A DNA stretch of 47,753 nucleotides from Bacteroidota bacterium (GTDB taxonomy: Bacteria; Bacteroidota; Bacteroidia; NS11-12g; UBA9320), in contig JABIUV010000013.1 of assembly GCA_018700895.1 (NCBI GenBank), positions 1 through 47,753 of the forward strand, in the 5' to 3' direction. Of this stretch, positions 26,061 to 35,240 are shown in pieces (the first letter of the stretch is position 1; each line of letters opens with the position of its first letter). A program made the translations under genes and the position numbers. The notes under the pieces were generated by a model, which was not told the DNA's origin, ran no database searches, and saw nothing but the letters and a program-made list of their open reading frames with translations.

Positions 26061-28388
26061 TTGATCGCAAAACTAAAATATTGTCTCATACTTTTGGGTT
26101 TGTCAAGCTTTATGGCTTGTAACATCACACGCGTGGTGCCTCGTGGTGAGCAATTATTGGTAGACAATAAGATAGAGCGTGGCGATGCCAAAGGTATAGA
26201 CCTAAGTGATGAAAAGGATAATCTCAAGCAAAAGCCTAATCGAGAACTTTTAGGATTTGTAAAATTTCATCTTTGGGCATATCAGTATGGAAATAAGGGG
26301 TTAGGCGTTGGGAAAAAGAAGAGAGGTTTCCGCAGATGGATGGAAAAAGTAGGCGAGGCTCCCGTACTGATAGATAGTATTAAAATGGATCGCTCGGCAA
26401 AGCGACTTTCGGAGTATTATTTCAGCAAGGGCTTTTTGGGAAACGAAGTTGGCTATACCGTGATACCAAAACTACTGTTCAAAAAGCATGCTCGTGTTAC
26501 CTACAAAGTGAATCTCAATCAGGTTCATACCATTAATAGTTTCAAGTATAATAGTAACTCATTGCTCATAGATAAACAGATAAGAGAAGCCAGTGATAAG
26601 CAGCGACTAAGGGTAGGGGAACGGATAGATTTTGAAAATATAGAAGCAGAACGAAATAGGTTGACCGAGTTGTTACGCAATAACGGTTTTTATTATTTCA
26701 ATAATTCATTGATCGATTTTCAGGTGGATACCAATCAGCAACGATTCAAAGCCGATGTAGTTGTAACTATTCGCAATCGTAAAAATTTAGAACCGCATTA
26801 TCGTCAGACAATTAACCAAGTAGTGGTGCGTATAGGTGATGCCGATGGTAAAGACACGTTGACCTATGAGCGATTACAGTTTTTGGAAGGAAGTTACTAC
26901 ATCAAGCCCGCTGCTTTGAGTAAGAACATAAATTTCAGACCGGGAGAAATATATAATGCGAGTAACGTTCAAAAAACTTATAGTAACTTGCTTTCTACAG
27001 GTTTATTCAATTTTGTAACCATCCGCTTCAAACCTGCTCAGGACGATAGCCTAAATGGGCTACTTGCTGAGATCGAATTACAAACAGCACCTAAGCATGA
27101 TTTCACTTGGGAACCACAGGCTATACTTACTGCCCAGGGTGATGGAATAGCTACGGGGAGTAACAATAACATTTTTGGAGAGGAGCAAAGTGCAGGGGTA
27201 GCAAGCGTACTCACATTAAGCAATAGAAATGTTTTTGGCGGTGGCGAAACGTTTAGCATTAGTTCCTTTACGGCCCTTGAAACACAATTGAAACGTAATG
27301 ATGAAGATGATGCCATTAATAGTTTTAGGCAGAGTATAAATACAGAATTAACGATTCCCTCTTTATTTTTCTTCAATAAGCAAGCATTCAGCGAATCGCT
27401 GATTAAGAAGAGCACACGTTTTACGGCTTCATTTCTGCACGATAGAAATATAAATTTTACACGTAATGTAATCCCGTTTAACTTTACTTATGCCTTTAAT
27501 AAAGGCAGATTTTCATATGGTATTACGCCATTTAGAGTAAGTATAAACCAAGCTTCGGTAGAGGCTGATTTTTTACAAACGCTAGATCCAAATATACAAC
27601 TCTATACTACTCAACTTCTCACGGATAATATAATTGCAGGGCCTACAGCATCTATTTATTGGAACAACAAAGATATAGACCCTTATAAGTATGTGCAAAT
27701 ACGTGGCAATGTGATGGAACTTTCGGGTAATTTAGCTTCCATGTATTTTAATACGTTCACAGATATACGCGGTATCAACAAGGAGATTTTTCAAGTAAAA
27801 TACTCCCAATACGCTCGTTCTGATGTAGATGTATCCTATAACCATATTATAGATGAGAATAATGCTTTGGCCTATAGAGGTTTTATAGGAGCAGGAGTTC
27901 CCTACGGTAATTCGGCCATTTTACCCTTTGAACGACGCTTTTTTGTGGGAGGGGGGAGTAGCTTGAGAGCGTGGAGACCGCGTACTATTGGCCCTGGTAG
28001 TTATAGTGATAGTGCCAACGCTATTAGGATAGAAAAAACAGGTGAACTTATGTTACAAGGCAGTGCCGAATACCGATTTGACATAGTAGACAAACTCATA
28101 GACGGGGCGGTATTTGTAGATGCGGGAAACATCTGGAATTTTCAAGAGAATGCCAATTTTAAGAATGCAGAATTTGATTTTAATCGGTTTTACAAAGAAT
28201 TTGCAGTCAATACTGGATTTGGCCTCCGCTTTGACTTGACATACGTTGTTTTTAGGACTGATTGGGGTGTGGCTCTTCACGATCCATCTCAATCAGCAGG
28301 ACAGCGATGGGTAATCAATGATTTTTTGGAGAAGAGGTGGGTATTTGATAATACTGCGATTAATTTTGCCATCGGTTTCCCGTTTTAA
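26061..28388 (+). CDS. tamL: TamL-type lipoprotein with BamA-like barrel
   Basis: A 775-aa BamA/TamA-superfamily protein. A lipoprotein signal ends at SSFMAC (about residue 20), then POTRA-like repeats (about 90-330; 'YYFNNSLIDFQV') and a C-terminal 16-strand barrel, with the conserved FFVGGGSSLRAWRPR loop motif and final residues AINFAIGFPF ending in Phe. Lipidated TamA counterparts (TamL) partner with TamB in Bacteroidota to move material between membranes. Start is TTG 26061, divergent from the methyltransferase start by 14 bases. First gene of a + strand run with M48 and lysA. Confidence 0.85.
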   Translation: MIAKLKYCLILLGLSSFMACNITRVVPRGEQLLVDNKIERGDAKGIDLSDEKDNLKQKPNRELLGFVKFHLWAYQYGNKGLGVGKKKRGFRRWMEKVGEAPVLIDSIKMDRSAKRLSEYYFSKGFLGNEVGYTVIPKLLFKKHARVTYKVNLNQVHTINSFKYNSNSLLIDKQIREASDKQRLRVGERIDFENIEAERNRLTELLRNNGFYYFNNSLIDFQVDTNQQRFKADVVVTIRNRKNLEPHYRQTINQVVVRIGDADGKDTLTYERLQFLEGSYYIKPAALSKNINFRPGEIYNASNVQKTYSNLLSTGLFNFVTIRFKPAQDDSLNGLLAEIELQTAPKHDFTWEPQAILTAQGDGIATGSNNNIFGEEQSAGVASVLTLSNRNVFGGGETFSISSFTALETQLKRNDEDDAINSFRQSINTELTIPSLFFFNKQAFSESLIKKSTRFTASFLHDRNINFTRNVIPFNFTYAFNKGRFSYGITPFRVSINQASVEADFLQTLDPNIQLYTTQLLTDNIIAGPTASIYWNNKDIDPYKYVQIRGNVMELSGNLASMYFNTFTDIRGINKEIFQVKYSQYARSDVDVSYNHIIDENNALAYRGFIGAGVPYGNSAILPFERRFFVGGGSSLRAWRPRTIGPGSYSDSANAIRIEKTGELMLQGSAEYRFDIVDKLIDGAVFVDAGNIWNFQENANFKNAEFDFNRFYKEFAVNTGFGLRFDLTYVVFRTDWGVALHDPSQSAGQRWVINDFLEKRWVFDNTAINFAIGFPF
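26068..26075 (-). promoter_or_regulatory. Promoter -7 box of SpoU methyltransferase
   Basis: TAGTTTTG (minus strand), full match to TAnnTTTG, lying inside the start of the divergent tamL coding sequence. Used to set the methyltransferase start to 26046. The -33 TTG is not at the usual distance. Confidence 0.5.
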
Positions 28389-28415
28389 GCCAAGCAGCAC
28401 TCAAGTAGATACAAA

Positions 28416-29231
28416 ATGAACAGATTGAAGAACATAACCAAGATACTAGTCTTGCTATTATTTATAGGTATAATGGGTACTGCTTGTAAGGATAAAGCTG
28501 GTGGAGGAGGGTTGAACTTCTTCTCCCTAAAAGATGATATCACCTTTGGTGCTCAAGTAGCAGCCGAAATAGAGACGGATACAGATACCTATCCGATACT
28601 AGATAGTGCTCAGCACCAAGAAGCTTATGCCTATCTATACGCTATAAGAGATAGTATTCTCAACTCAGGTGCAGTTATGCATAAAGACGATTTTCAGTGG
28701 CAATTACGTCTTATCGGAGATGACGAAACGCTCAATGCCTTTTGTACACCGGGAGGATATATATATGTATACACTGGTCTTATTAAATATTTAGATTCGG
28801 AAGATCAATTTGCAGGAGTAATGGGCCACGAGATAGCTCACGCAGACGAGCGACACTCCACCGCAGCACTTACACGTCAGTATGGACTAGATGTGTTATT
28901 AAGCATACTGCTGGGCGATAATCAAGGTACACTAGTGCAAATTGCCAAGGGACTATCAAGCTTAAGTTATAGTCGTGACAATGAAACTGAATCGGATATG
29001 CGAAGTGTGGAATACTTGTACCCTACAGCCTACGATGCTAGGGGAGCAGCCCGCTTTTTTGAGAAACTAGAAGAAGAAGGTGAAGGTGGAACTCCACAAT
29101 TTTTGAGCACACATCCTAATCCGGATAATCGAGTAGAAGCCATATTAACCCATTGGGAGAGCTTAGGTGGGAAAGAAGGCGAAACGTTTGAGTCTCGTTA
29201 TACGCAATTCAAAAACAGCTTGCCTCAATAA
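28416..29231 (+). CDS. M48-family metalloprotease lipoprotein
   Basis: A 271-aa peptidase M48 (BepA/LoiP-type) with a lipoprotein signal (...GIMGTACKDK, lipobox GTAC), then the zinc motif HEIAH (about 150-154) and the third zinc ligand Glu in ETESDM downstream. Periplasmic M48 lipoproteins help mature or degrade outer-membrane proteins. Position right after tamL (27-base gap) supports an outer-membrane quality-control role. The substrate is inferred. Confidence 0.88.
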   Translation: MNRLKNITKILVLLLFIGIMGTACKDKAGGGGLNFFSLKDDITFGAQVAAEIETDTDTYPILDSAQHQEAYAYLYAIRDSILNSGAVMHKDDFQWQLRLIGDDETLNAFCTPGGYIYVYTGLIKYLDSEDQFAGVMGHEIAHADERHSTAALTRQYGLDVLLSILLGDNQGTLVQIAKGLSSLSYSRDNETESDMRSVEYLYPTAYDARGAARFFEKLEEEGEGGTPQFLSTHPNPDNRVEAILTHWESLGGKEGETFESRYTQFKNSLPQ

Positions 29232-29279
29232 GTTGTTTCCTTTATTCATCAATATACATACAATAGTGTTTTATAAGAT

Positions 29280-30515
29280 ATGGAATTAACCAAGAGTGGT
29301 TATGAGTTAGGCGGGGTAAACCTGCTAACTGTAGCCAAAGAATTTGGTACACCGGTATACGTGTACGATGCAGATCAGATAGTGGCTAACTATCACGAGT
29401 TGAAAAATGCGTTCAAAGGGGTAGACGTGAAACTTAAATATGCGTGTAAAGCTCTTACTAACATAAGTGTACTCAAATTATTGAAAAATGAGGGTTCTGG
29501 ACTTGATACGGTGAGTATAGAAGAGGCTAAGCTGGGGCTACACGCAGGTTTTGCACCTTCTGAAATACTTTTTACTCCAAACAGTGTATCATTTGAAGAG
29601 ATAAAAGAAGCAGTAGAATTAGGTCTCGTTATTAATATAGATGAACTCAGTATCTTAGAGCGATTTGGCAATGAGTACGGTAATACTGTTTCGTGCTGCA
29701 TACGTCTCAATCCTCATATCATGGCAGGAGGTAATAGCCATATCTCCGTAGGTCATATTGATAGTAAGTTTGGTATAAGCATATATCAGGTGCCACACAT
29801 CAAGCGAATAGTTGATGCTCTCAATATTCACGTGAATGGACTGCATATGCATACCGGTAGTGATATATTGGATGCAGAGGTGTTTTTGCGTGGAGCAAAT
29901 TTATTGTACGAGGCAGCTAAGTCCTTTGATGACCTAGAATTTATGGACTTTGGCAGTGGGTTTAAGGTAAAGTATAAAGAAGGCGATGTCACTACTGATG
30001 TAAATGACATAGGTGCTAAGATAGTAAAGAGTTTTAAAGCTTTTTGTAAGGATTATGGCAGAGACCTAGAACTTTGGTTTGAACCGGGTAAATACTTGGT
30101 AAGTAGTGCAGGTCAGTTTTTGGTAAGTGTTAATGTAGTAAAACAAACTACCTCCACGGTTTTTGCTGGTGTAAATTCAGGACAAAATCATTTGCTACGT
30201 CCTATGATGTACAATGCGTATCATCATATTACTAACTTGAGCAACCCTAAAGGAACAGAGCGTATTTACTCAGTGGTAGGTTATATCTGCGAGAGCGATA
30301 CCTTAGGCTACGACCGAAGACTGCATGAGGTGCGTGTGGGCGATGTACTCTCTATTAGCAATGCGGGAGCATATGGGTTTAGTATGAGTAGTAATTACAA
30401 CTCACGTATGCGACCTGCGGAGGTGATGATATACAAAGGTAAGGCACATCTCATACGCAAGCGTGAAAACTTGGCATATCTGCTCGAAAATCAAGTGGAG
30501 CTAGATATTTCATAA
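29280..30515 (+). CDS. lysA: Diaminopimelate decarboxylase
   Basis: A 411-aa PLP-dependent fold-III decarboxylase, last step of lysine synthesis. The PLP lysine is in KYACKALTN (about residue 60); the phosphate-binding LHMHTGSDI, substrate block FEPGKYLVSS and the catalytic Cys-Glu pair in ICESDTLG are complete. It uses meso-DAP from the pathway that includes dapB in this window. Confidence 0.95.
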   Translation: MELTKSGYELGGVNLLTVAKEFGTPVYVYDADQIVANYHELKNAFKGVDVKLKYACKALTNISVLKLLKNEGSGLDTVSIEEAKLGLHAGFAPSEILFTPNSVSFEEIKEAVELGLVINIDELSILERFGNEYGNTVSCCIRLNPHIMAGGNSHISVGHIDSKFGISIYQVPHIKRIVDALNIHVNGLHMHTGSDILDAEVFLRGANLLYEAAKSFDDLEFMDFGSGFKVKYKEGDVTTDVNDIGAKIVKSFKAFCKDYGRDLELWFEPGKYLVSSAGQFLVSVNVVKQTTSTVFAGVNSGQNHLLRPMMYNAYHHITNLSNPKGTERIYSVVGYICESDTLGYDRRLHEVRVGDVLSISNAGAYGFSMSSNYNSRMRPAEVMIYKGKAHLIRKRENLAYLLENQVELDIS

Positions 30516-31631
30516 GTGTGCAAAATAGCAGGACGCAGGTTCATATACCTTGTAAGGAGTGATTCAAGATACGTTTTAGATGTTGCCCATAGGTCGCAAC
30601 TTAAAATTAAATTGAATAACTGCTTCACAAAAGTATTTCTTAAGATAACTCGATACGAGTATTGGCCGTGGTATATGCTATATATACCCATACTGCCTGT
30701 TTATTTTTTTGGCGTACTTCTTACTAGAAGATGGCTATATTTTACCGCTGCCAATCCGGGTATTTATATGGGCGGATTCTTTGGAGAGCAAAAGGATGAA
30801 ATACTAGATTTGATTCCATCGGACTATAAGGTTAAGACCATTTCGGTAGTACGGAAGTATGAAGAAGATGAGCTCAAAGAGTTGCTCAGAGAAAATAGCT
30901 TAGTGTTTCCGTTGGTTGTGAAACCTAATGTAGGGGAGCGAGGAGAGGGAGTGGAAATAGTGTATAGCATAGATGAGATAATGACTTATGGACAAGCCGA
31001 GCAGCATTTTTTAATACAGGAGTATACTGACTATGAGCTGGAGCTAGGCGTGTTGTTTTACAAAATGCCAAATGAAATATCTGGACAAGTTTCGAGCATT
31101 ACGCAGAAGGAGTTTCTACACGTGATAGGTGACGGTAAGCATAATGTATTGCAGTTATTACAAATGAGCCAACGAGGGCTCATATATGAAGATTTAGTGA
31201 AAAAGGAATTTTCAGTAAGATTGAACGAAGTACCTCACAAGAATGAAGTGGTCACTATACATCGAATAGGAAACCACTCTAAGGGAACTCGTTTCATAGA
31301 TGCGAACAAGCACATTAATGAGAGGCTTAATGCGACCTTTTCTCAACTAAGTAAGCATATTCCCAGCGTGTACTGTGGTAGGTATGATTTAAAAGTGCCC
31401 AATTATTCTGATTTGGAACAAGGTATGAACATCAAAATATTCGAAATGAATGGGGTAAGCTCAGAGCCAGGTCATATCTACGACCAAGGAAATGTTTTCA
31501 GTGCTTACATATTCCTAACTTATCATTGGCTAGCTATAATCCAAATATCACGTATAAATTTACAGAGAGGAATGAAAACCACTCCTCTTTCTGTCTTTTA
31601 TAAGACTATCATTAACCACTTTTGGGGTTGA
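30516..31631 (+). CDS. ATP-grasp enzyme, D-Ala-D-Ala-ligase-like
   Basis: A 371-aa protein with an ATP-grasp core: VVKPNVGERGEGVEIV (about 132-147) is the phosphate-binding loop, and FEMNGVSSEPGH (about 309-320) holds the Glu/Asn metal ligands. A hydrophobic N-terminal stretch (about 52-68) suggests a membrane contact before the catalytic domain. The family includes carboxylate-amine ligases; the substrate is not clear. GTG at 30516 is right after the lysA stop; a TTG at 30612 would give a shorter N-terminus and may be correct. It may share a transcript with lysA, a DAP-pathway enzyme. Confidence 0.7.
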   Translation: MCKIAGRRFIYLVRSDSRYVLDVAHRSQLKIKLNNCFTKVFLKITRYEYWPWYMLYIPILPVYFFGVLLTRRWLYFTAANPGIYMGGFFGEQKDEILDLIPSDYKVKTISVVRKYEEDELKELLRENSLVFPLVVKPNVGERGEGVEIVYSIDEIMTYGQAEQHFLIQEYTDYELELGVLFYKMPNEISGQVSSITQKEFLHVIGDGKHNVLQLLQMSQRGLIYEDLVKKEFSVRLNEVPHKNEVVTIHRIGNHSKGTRFIDANKHINERLNATFSQLSKHIPSVYCGRYDLKVPNYSDLEQGMNIKIFEMNGVSSEPGHIYDQGNVFSAYIFLTYHWLAIIQISRINLQRGMKTTPLSVFYKTIINHFWG

Positions 31632-31635
31632 TGAT
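31608..31635. terminator. Hairpin at 3' end of ATP-grasp gene
   Basis: Arms ATCATTAACC/GGTTGATGAT (one G-T pair), eight-base loop, overlapping the ATP-grasp stop codon and facing the convergent lysozyme-like gene. No strong T-run follows, so terminator function is uncertain. Confidence 0.4.
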
Positions 31636-31643
31636 AGTTAATA

Positions 31644-32177
31644 TTACTTATCGTATTTGCTCCAGTCTATTTTGCCCATAAACTTTTCTTCTAGGCAAGT
31701 CCACGTGCTCTCGTCTCTCCATCGGCCCCTACCATAGGCGAAGCGTGCTTTTTTCCACGAGCCATAAATGTTATAACAATCATTTAGGTAGTAGATAGCG
31801 ACTTTAAGGTAGTTTCTTCTGGTTTTACCGCCTGATAGACCCAACTTGTTGTAATATGCCCAGTATGTAGGGTCTATTACTTGTAGGTCACCGTGGTCCG
31901 TTCCTCCATTGGTGTTTCTAATGTACCTCCATCCGCTTTCGTTGTAGCCTATTTCTTTTACAAGTTCATAGGGCACGCCAACTACTTGGCAGATAGAATC
32001 GGCAACTTCAAATACAGATTTAGGTTTTGTTAGTTCCCGAAGCTTGATGAGCGTGTTAATATGCTCTACTTTGGTCAATTCATTCTTTTTCTCGTTTTGT
32101 TTGTTCACAAAACTAGTAACCACTATTGCAACAAGCAATAACGCAACCACAATAATGTGCTTACTCAAATTTGTCAT
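31644..32177 (-). CDS. Lytic transglycosylase (SLT/lysozyme-fold)
   Basis: A 177-aa protein with an N-terminal signal/anchor (about residues 8-22) and a lysozyme-like domain: the catalytic Glu in IGYNESGWRY, then DHGDLQVID in place of the usual GxxQ block, and a C-terminal YGRGRWRDE stretch. It would cleave peptidoglycan glycan strands in the periplasm. A -7 box at 32271-32278 with a TTG 21 bases upstream predicts a leader of about 87 bases with two A-rich runs. Confidence 0.7.
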   Translation of the reverse strand: MTNLSKHIIVVALLLVAIVVTSFVNKQNEKKNELTKVEHINTLIKLRELTKPKSVFEVADSICQVVGVPYELVKEIGYNESGWRYIRNTNGGTDHGDLQVIDPTYWAYYNKLGLSGGKTRRNYLKVAIYYLNDCYNIYGSWKKARFAYGRGRWRDESTWTCLEEKFMGKIDWSKYDK

Positions 32178-32270
32178 AAGAATTTTTTTTTGGATTTTTA
32201 TTATAAGAAAACCTTGTCAGTGATTTTTTTTTTATATTTTTGACGGTCTCTCATTTTTATTAAGATACTG

Positions 32271-32278
32271 CAAAAGTA
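32271..32278 (-). promoter_or_regulatory. Promoter of lytic transglycosylase
   Basis: TACTTTTG (minus), full match, with TTG at 32300-32302, spacing 21. The mRNA leader to the ATG at 32177 carries runs of A (eight to ten bases). Confidence 0.6.
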
Positions 32279-32471
32279 ATGGTAAAAAATCTTATTTTAC
32301 AATATGCGGTTACTCACACATTCTTACAATTCATAAATATTCGTATTAATATGCTGATTATCATATGTTTACGTAGGCATTTATGCACACAAAGAAACCT
32401 TCTGTGACCATTGTTTGACACAACAACAGTCCCAAAAGGTCTTAATTTTAATATTTTATGAAACTAAAAAA

Positions 32472-33419
32472 TTATGCTTCTTCAGTCATTCCTCTCGCAC
32501 TTAAATAGCGTTCCGCATCCAAAGCTGCCATGCAACCTGTACCTGCTGCCGTCACTGCTTGTCTGTATGTGAAGTCTTGTGCATCGCCACTTACAAATAC
32601 GCCTGGGATATCTGTTTTTGTACTATCTGGGTGAGTTATGATATATCCTGAATCATTCATTTTCAGGTAATCTTTGAAAATGTCGGTGTTGGGTTTATGC
32701 CCTATAGCTACAAAGAACCCGTGTATCGGAATTTCTTTTTTCTCACCGGTTACATTATTTACTACGCGAACACCTTCCACTGAGGTATCACCTAATATTT
32801 CATCTGTTTCGGTATTGTATAGTATTTCTACGTTTTCCAAACTGTTCACTCTATGCTGCATAGCTTTAGATGCACGCATTTCGTCTCTGCGTACGAGCAT
32901 ATATACTTTCTTGCATATTTTAGATAAGTAGCTTGCTTCTTCGGCGGCAGTGTCTCCTGCACCTACTATTGCTACGTCGTGTCCTCTGTAAAAGAATCCA
33001 TCACATACGGCACAAGCACTTACTCCGCTACCATTGAGGCGCTGCTCACTTGGTATGCCTAACCACTTAGCACTTGCTCCAGTACTTATGATTACCGTTT
33101 CTGCTTCTATTTCTGTTTGCCCATCTACCGTTACAAAATGATTGCCACCGTCCTTATCAAATTTTACAGAAGTAATCATCCCAAATCTTACATCAGCTCC
33201 TAGGCGTACCGCTTGCTTTTTGAAATTTTCCATCATTTCAGGACCCATTATACCATCAGGATATCCTGGATAGTTTTCTACATCGGTGGTAATGGTAAGT
33301 TGACCTCCTGGTTGGAGTCCCTCGTATACCACTGGTTTCATATCTGCTCTAGCTGCATATATGGCAGCGGTGTATCCTGCTGGTCCTGATCCTATAATCA
33401 GACATTCTACTTTTTCCAT
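32472..33419 (-). CDS. trxB: Thioredoxin-disulfide reductase
   Basis: A 315-aa flavoprotein. FAD motif GSGPAGYTAAIYAA near the N-terminus, redox-active CAVC within SACAVCDGFF (about 135-140), the NADPH motif GAGDTAAEEA, and the C-terminal FAD clamp GVFVSGDAQD. It reduces thioredoxin with NADPH in the cytoplasm, feeding ribonucleotide reductase and periplasmic thiol relays. Stands between the transglycosylase and the unknown membrane pair. Confidence 0.96.
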   Translation of the reverse strand: MEKVECLIIGSGPAGYTAAIYAARADMKPVVYEGLQPGGQLTITTDVENYPGYPDGIMGPEMMENFKKQAVRLGADVRFGMITSVKFDKDGGNHFVTVDGQTEIEAETVIISTGASAKWLGIPSEQRLNGSGVSACAVCDGFFYRGHDVAIVGAGDTAAEEASYLSKICKKVYMLVRRDEMRASKAMQHRVNSLENVEILYNTETDEILGDTSVEGVRVVNNVTGEKKEIPIHGFFVAIGHKPNTDIFKDYLKMNDSGYIITHPDSTKTDIPGVFVSGDAQDFTYRQAVTAAGTGCMAALDAERYLSARGMTEEA

Positions 33420-33565
33420 TGTTTTTGTTTTGATTTATCTAACGGCAAAGTAAAAGTAAACTTACACGCCATAACATAGGAATTAAAAATTTGGGTATAA
33501 GTTTGACTTATTAGGAATTATCCTTTTAAACCACTCCTTCAACAAGTTTTCCTCTTAATCTATGC

Positions 33566-34348
33566 TTATGGTTTTATTTTCTCGGTAAAAACATACAAGA
33601 GCATATGCGTTTTCTTCTTGGTGTTGAGCTCGCTCGGGCCTGTATAGATGTAGTTCACTTTTAGTTCCGGATGTTCTGTCTTAAAAGCTTTCAGCGTACT
33701 TTCTAATGTCTCCTTATCTCCCAAGAAAGGAAAATCAAACTTGTACATACCGTTAGTTATCTCTGCACCAGATACGGGAGTGTTCTTCGTATCCCAAGTG
33801 CTACTAGAGAAACTAAAGATGCTAATAGATGTAATAACCGTAAGTACTACTCCTGCTATCACTGTGAGGCGAAGACTCGTGCTAGGAGCAAGGTTTACGT
33901 TGTTACTCTCTGTATTGCCAATGTAAAGGAAAACAACCCAGGATATGAGTAGTATGCACCAAAATATGCCGTGTTCCAATAACGTGAATCTATCACCAAA
34001 CACTTGATCTCCGATGGAAAATAAACTGAAAAGTATAAGTGAAGTCAAAATGCCCCGTGAGAACCACTGCTCTGCCGATTTTGTATTCTTTCTTATAAGA
34101 AGCACAAGTGCAAGTAGAAAACTGGTAAAGGCCACAATCTCCACAATTGAAACACCCGCTAAGGCTATGGTCGCAAAAATGGGGTCCTTGATGCCAAGTG
34201 AGGCAAATAGCTTTACGAATAAGGTATAAAAATCTGCACCTACCCAGAGTGGGTATACATCTGGGATGAGCTTATCTAGTGCTGTGGTTCCTGCGAAAAA
34301 TAGCCAATGAATTAGAATTAGGTATTGAATTAGTTTGCTCTCTTTCAT
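33566..34348 (-). CDS. Unknown 5-TM membrane protein, paralog B
   Basis: A 260-aa protein with about five membrane helices, the third and fourth containing FSIGDQVFGDRFTLLEHGIFW, then a soluble C-terminal domain of about 65 residues with KFDFPFLGDKETLESTLKAF. It begins with ATGA overlapping the stop of its upstream paralog, so the two are translated together. The signature is shared with the paralog, but I recognise no known family; the helical pattern distantly recalls DoxX-like proteins. Function unknown. Confidence 0.75.
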   Translation of the reverse strand: MKESKLIQYLILIHWLFFAGTTALDKLIPDVYPLWVGADFYTLFVKLFASLGIKDPIFATIALAGVSIVEIVAFTSFLLALVLLIRKNTKSAEQWFSRGILTSLILFSLFSIGDQVFGDRFTLLEHGIFWCILLISWVVFLYIGNTESNNVNLAPSTSLRLTVIAGVVLTVITSISIFSFSSSTWDTKNTPVSGAEITNGMYKFDFPFLGDKETLESTLKAFKTEHPELKVNYIYTGPSELNTKKKTHMLLYVFTEKIKP

Positions 34349-35142
34349 TGCTTTGAGACGGTTTGTATGTAAATGATGAGTCCGTCTGACTTGCCCAGAC
34401 GAAGTGGCTTTGGAGCGGTATAGATGTTGTCTATATGTAGAGTGGGATTCTCGCTCAAGAATTTTTCTAATGAGTTCTCAAATGCCGTGCTGCCTGCTAA
34501 GAACGGAAATTGAATCTTATAGGTGTCTTCTGTGATTTGCTCTACAGCCACAGCTTGTGTTCGCTCTACGAAGGAAGTATGATTGTGATAAAAAATAGAA
34601 GCAGTGATAACTAGAGCAGATACTATTGTTGCAGCTAGAAATGCGTTTCGTTGCTTGGCGGTAACGCCTACTTGATTAGGTAATGGGATACGATCTAGAC
34701 CTGTAAAAACAACCCAGGATAGGAGTGCAATAAACCAAAATAGTCCGTGCTCCAATAGCTCAAAATGGTCGCCAAACACTTGATCTCCGATGGAGAAGAA
34801 AGTAAATGTGGCGAGTGAGAAGCCAACGCCTACTAGAAACCACGAGCGAGTAGATTCTCTATTTTTAGTGAGATGATAATAAAGAGCTCCCACAAAGAAG
34901 ACCAAAGCAAAAATCTCTAATCCAGCGGTAATAACTAAGGCGATATTGGCGAATACAGGATTCTCTAATCCGATGGAATCGAAGAATCGCTCTACTTGAG
35001 CAAATCTATCTCTCCCTACAAATAGGAGGTGAGCACCACCTATGATTTTGTCTGCCACATTGAGTAGCCAGAATAGCGACCAATAGATAATAATAAAATA
35101 GCGTACGAGGTCTTTTTCTCTTGTGTGTGTTGTGTTGGTCAT
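34345..35142 (-). CDS. Unknown 5-TM membrane protein, paralog A
   Basis: A 265-aa protein of the same design as its neighbour: helices at about residues 12-32, 60-87, 100-120, 125-145 and 165-185, the shared signature FSIGDQVFGDHFELLEHGLFW, and a C-terminal domain with KIQFPFLAGSTAFENSLEKF. The N-terminal helices differ most. A tandem duplication with a four-base overlap (ATGA) implies the products act together, perhaps as a hetero-oligomer. Function unknown. Confidence 0.75.
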   Translation of the reverse strand: MTNTTHTREKDLVRYFIIIYWSLFWLLNVADKIIGGAHLLFVGRDRFAQVERFFDSIGLENPVFANIALVITAGLEIFALVFFVGALYYHLTKNRESTRSWFLVGVGFSLATFTFFSIGDQVFGDHFELLEHGLFWFIALLSWVVFTGLDRIPLPNQVGVTAKQRNAFLAATIVSALVITASIFYHNHTSFVERTQAVAVEQITEDTYKIQFPFLAGSTAFENSLEKFLSENPTLHIDNIYTAPKPLRLGKSDGLIIYIQTVSKQ

Positions 35143-35240
35143 TTGGTTTGTTTGAAGAATGGCAATGTAGATATTACTCTTTAATTCTATGAAGATTTAT
35201 CTTATAGTTGTCAAATTCATCGTAAACTGAGAACTCAACT

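Noticed and set aside
33446-33453. Promoter -7 box for trxB (TTACTTTG)
   Set aside because: Second base does not match TAnnTTTG and no -33 TTG is seen; too weak to list.
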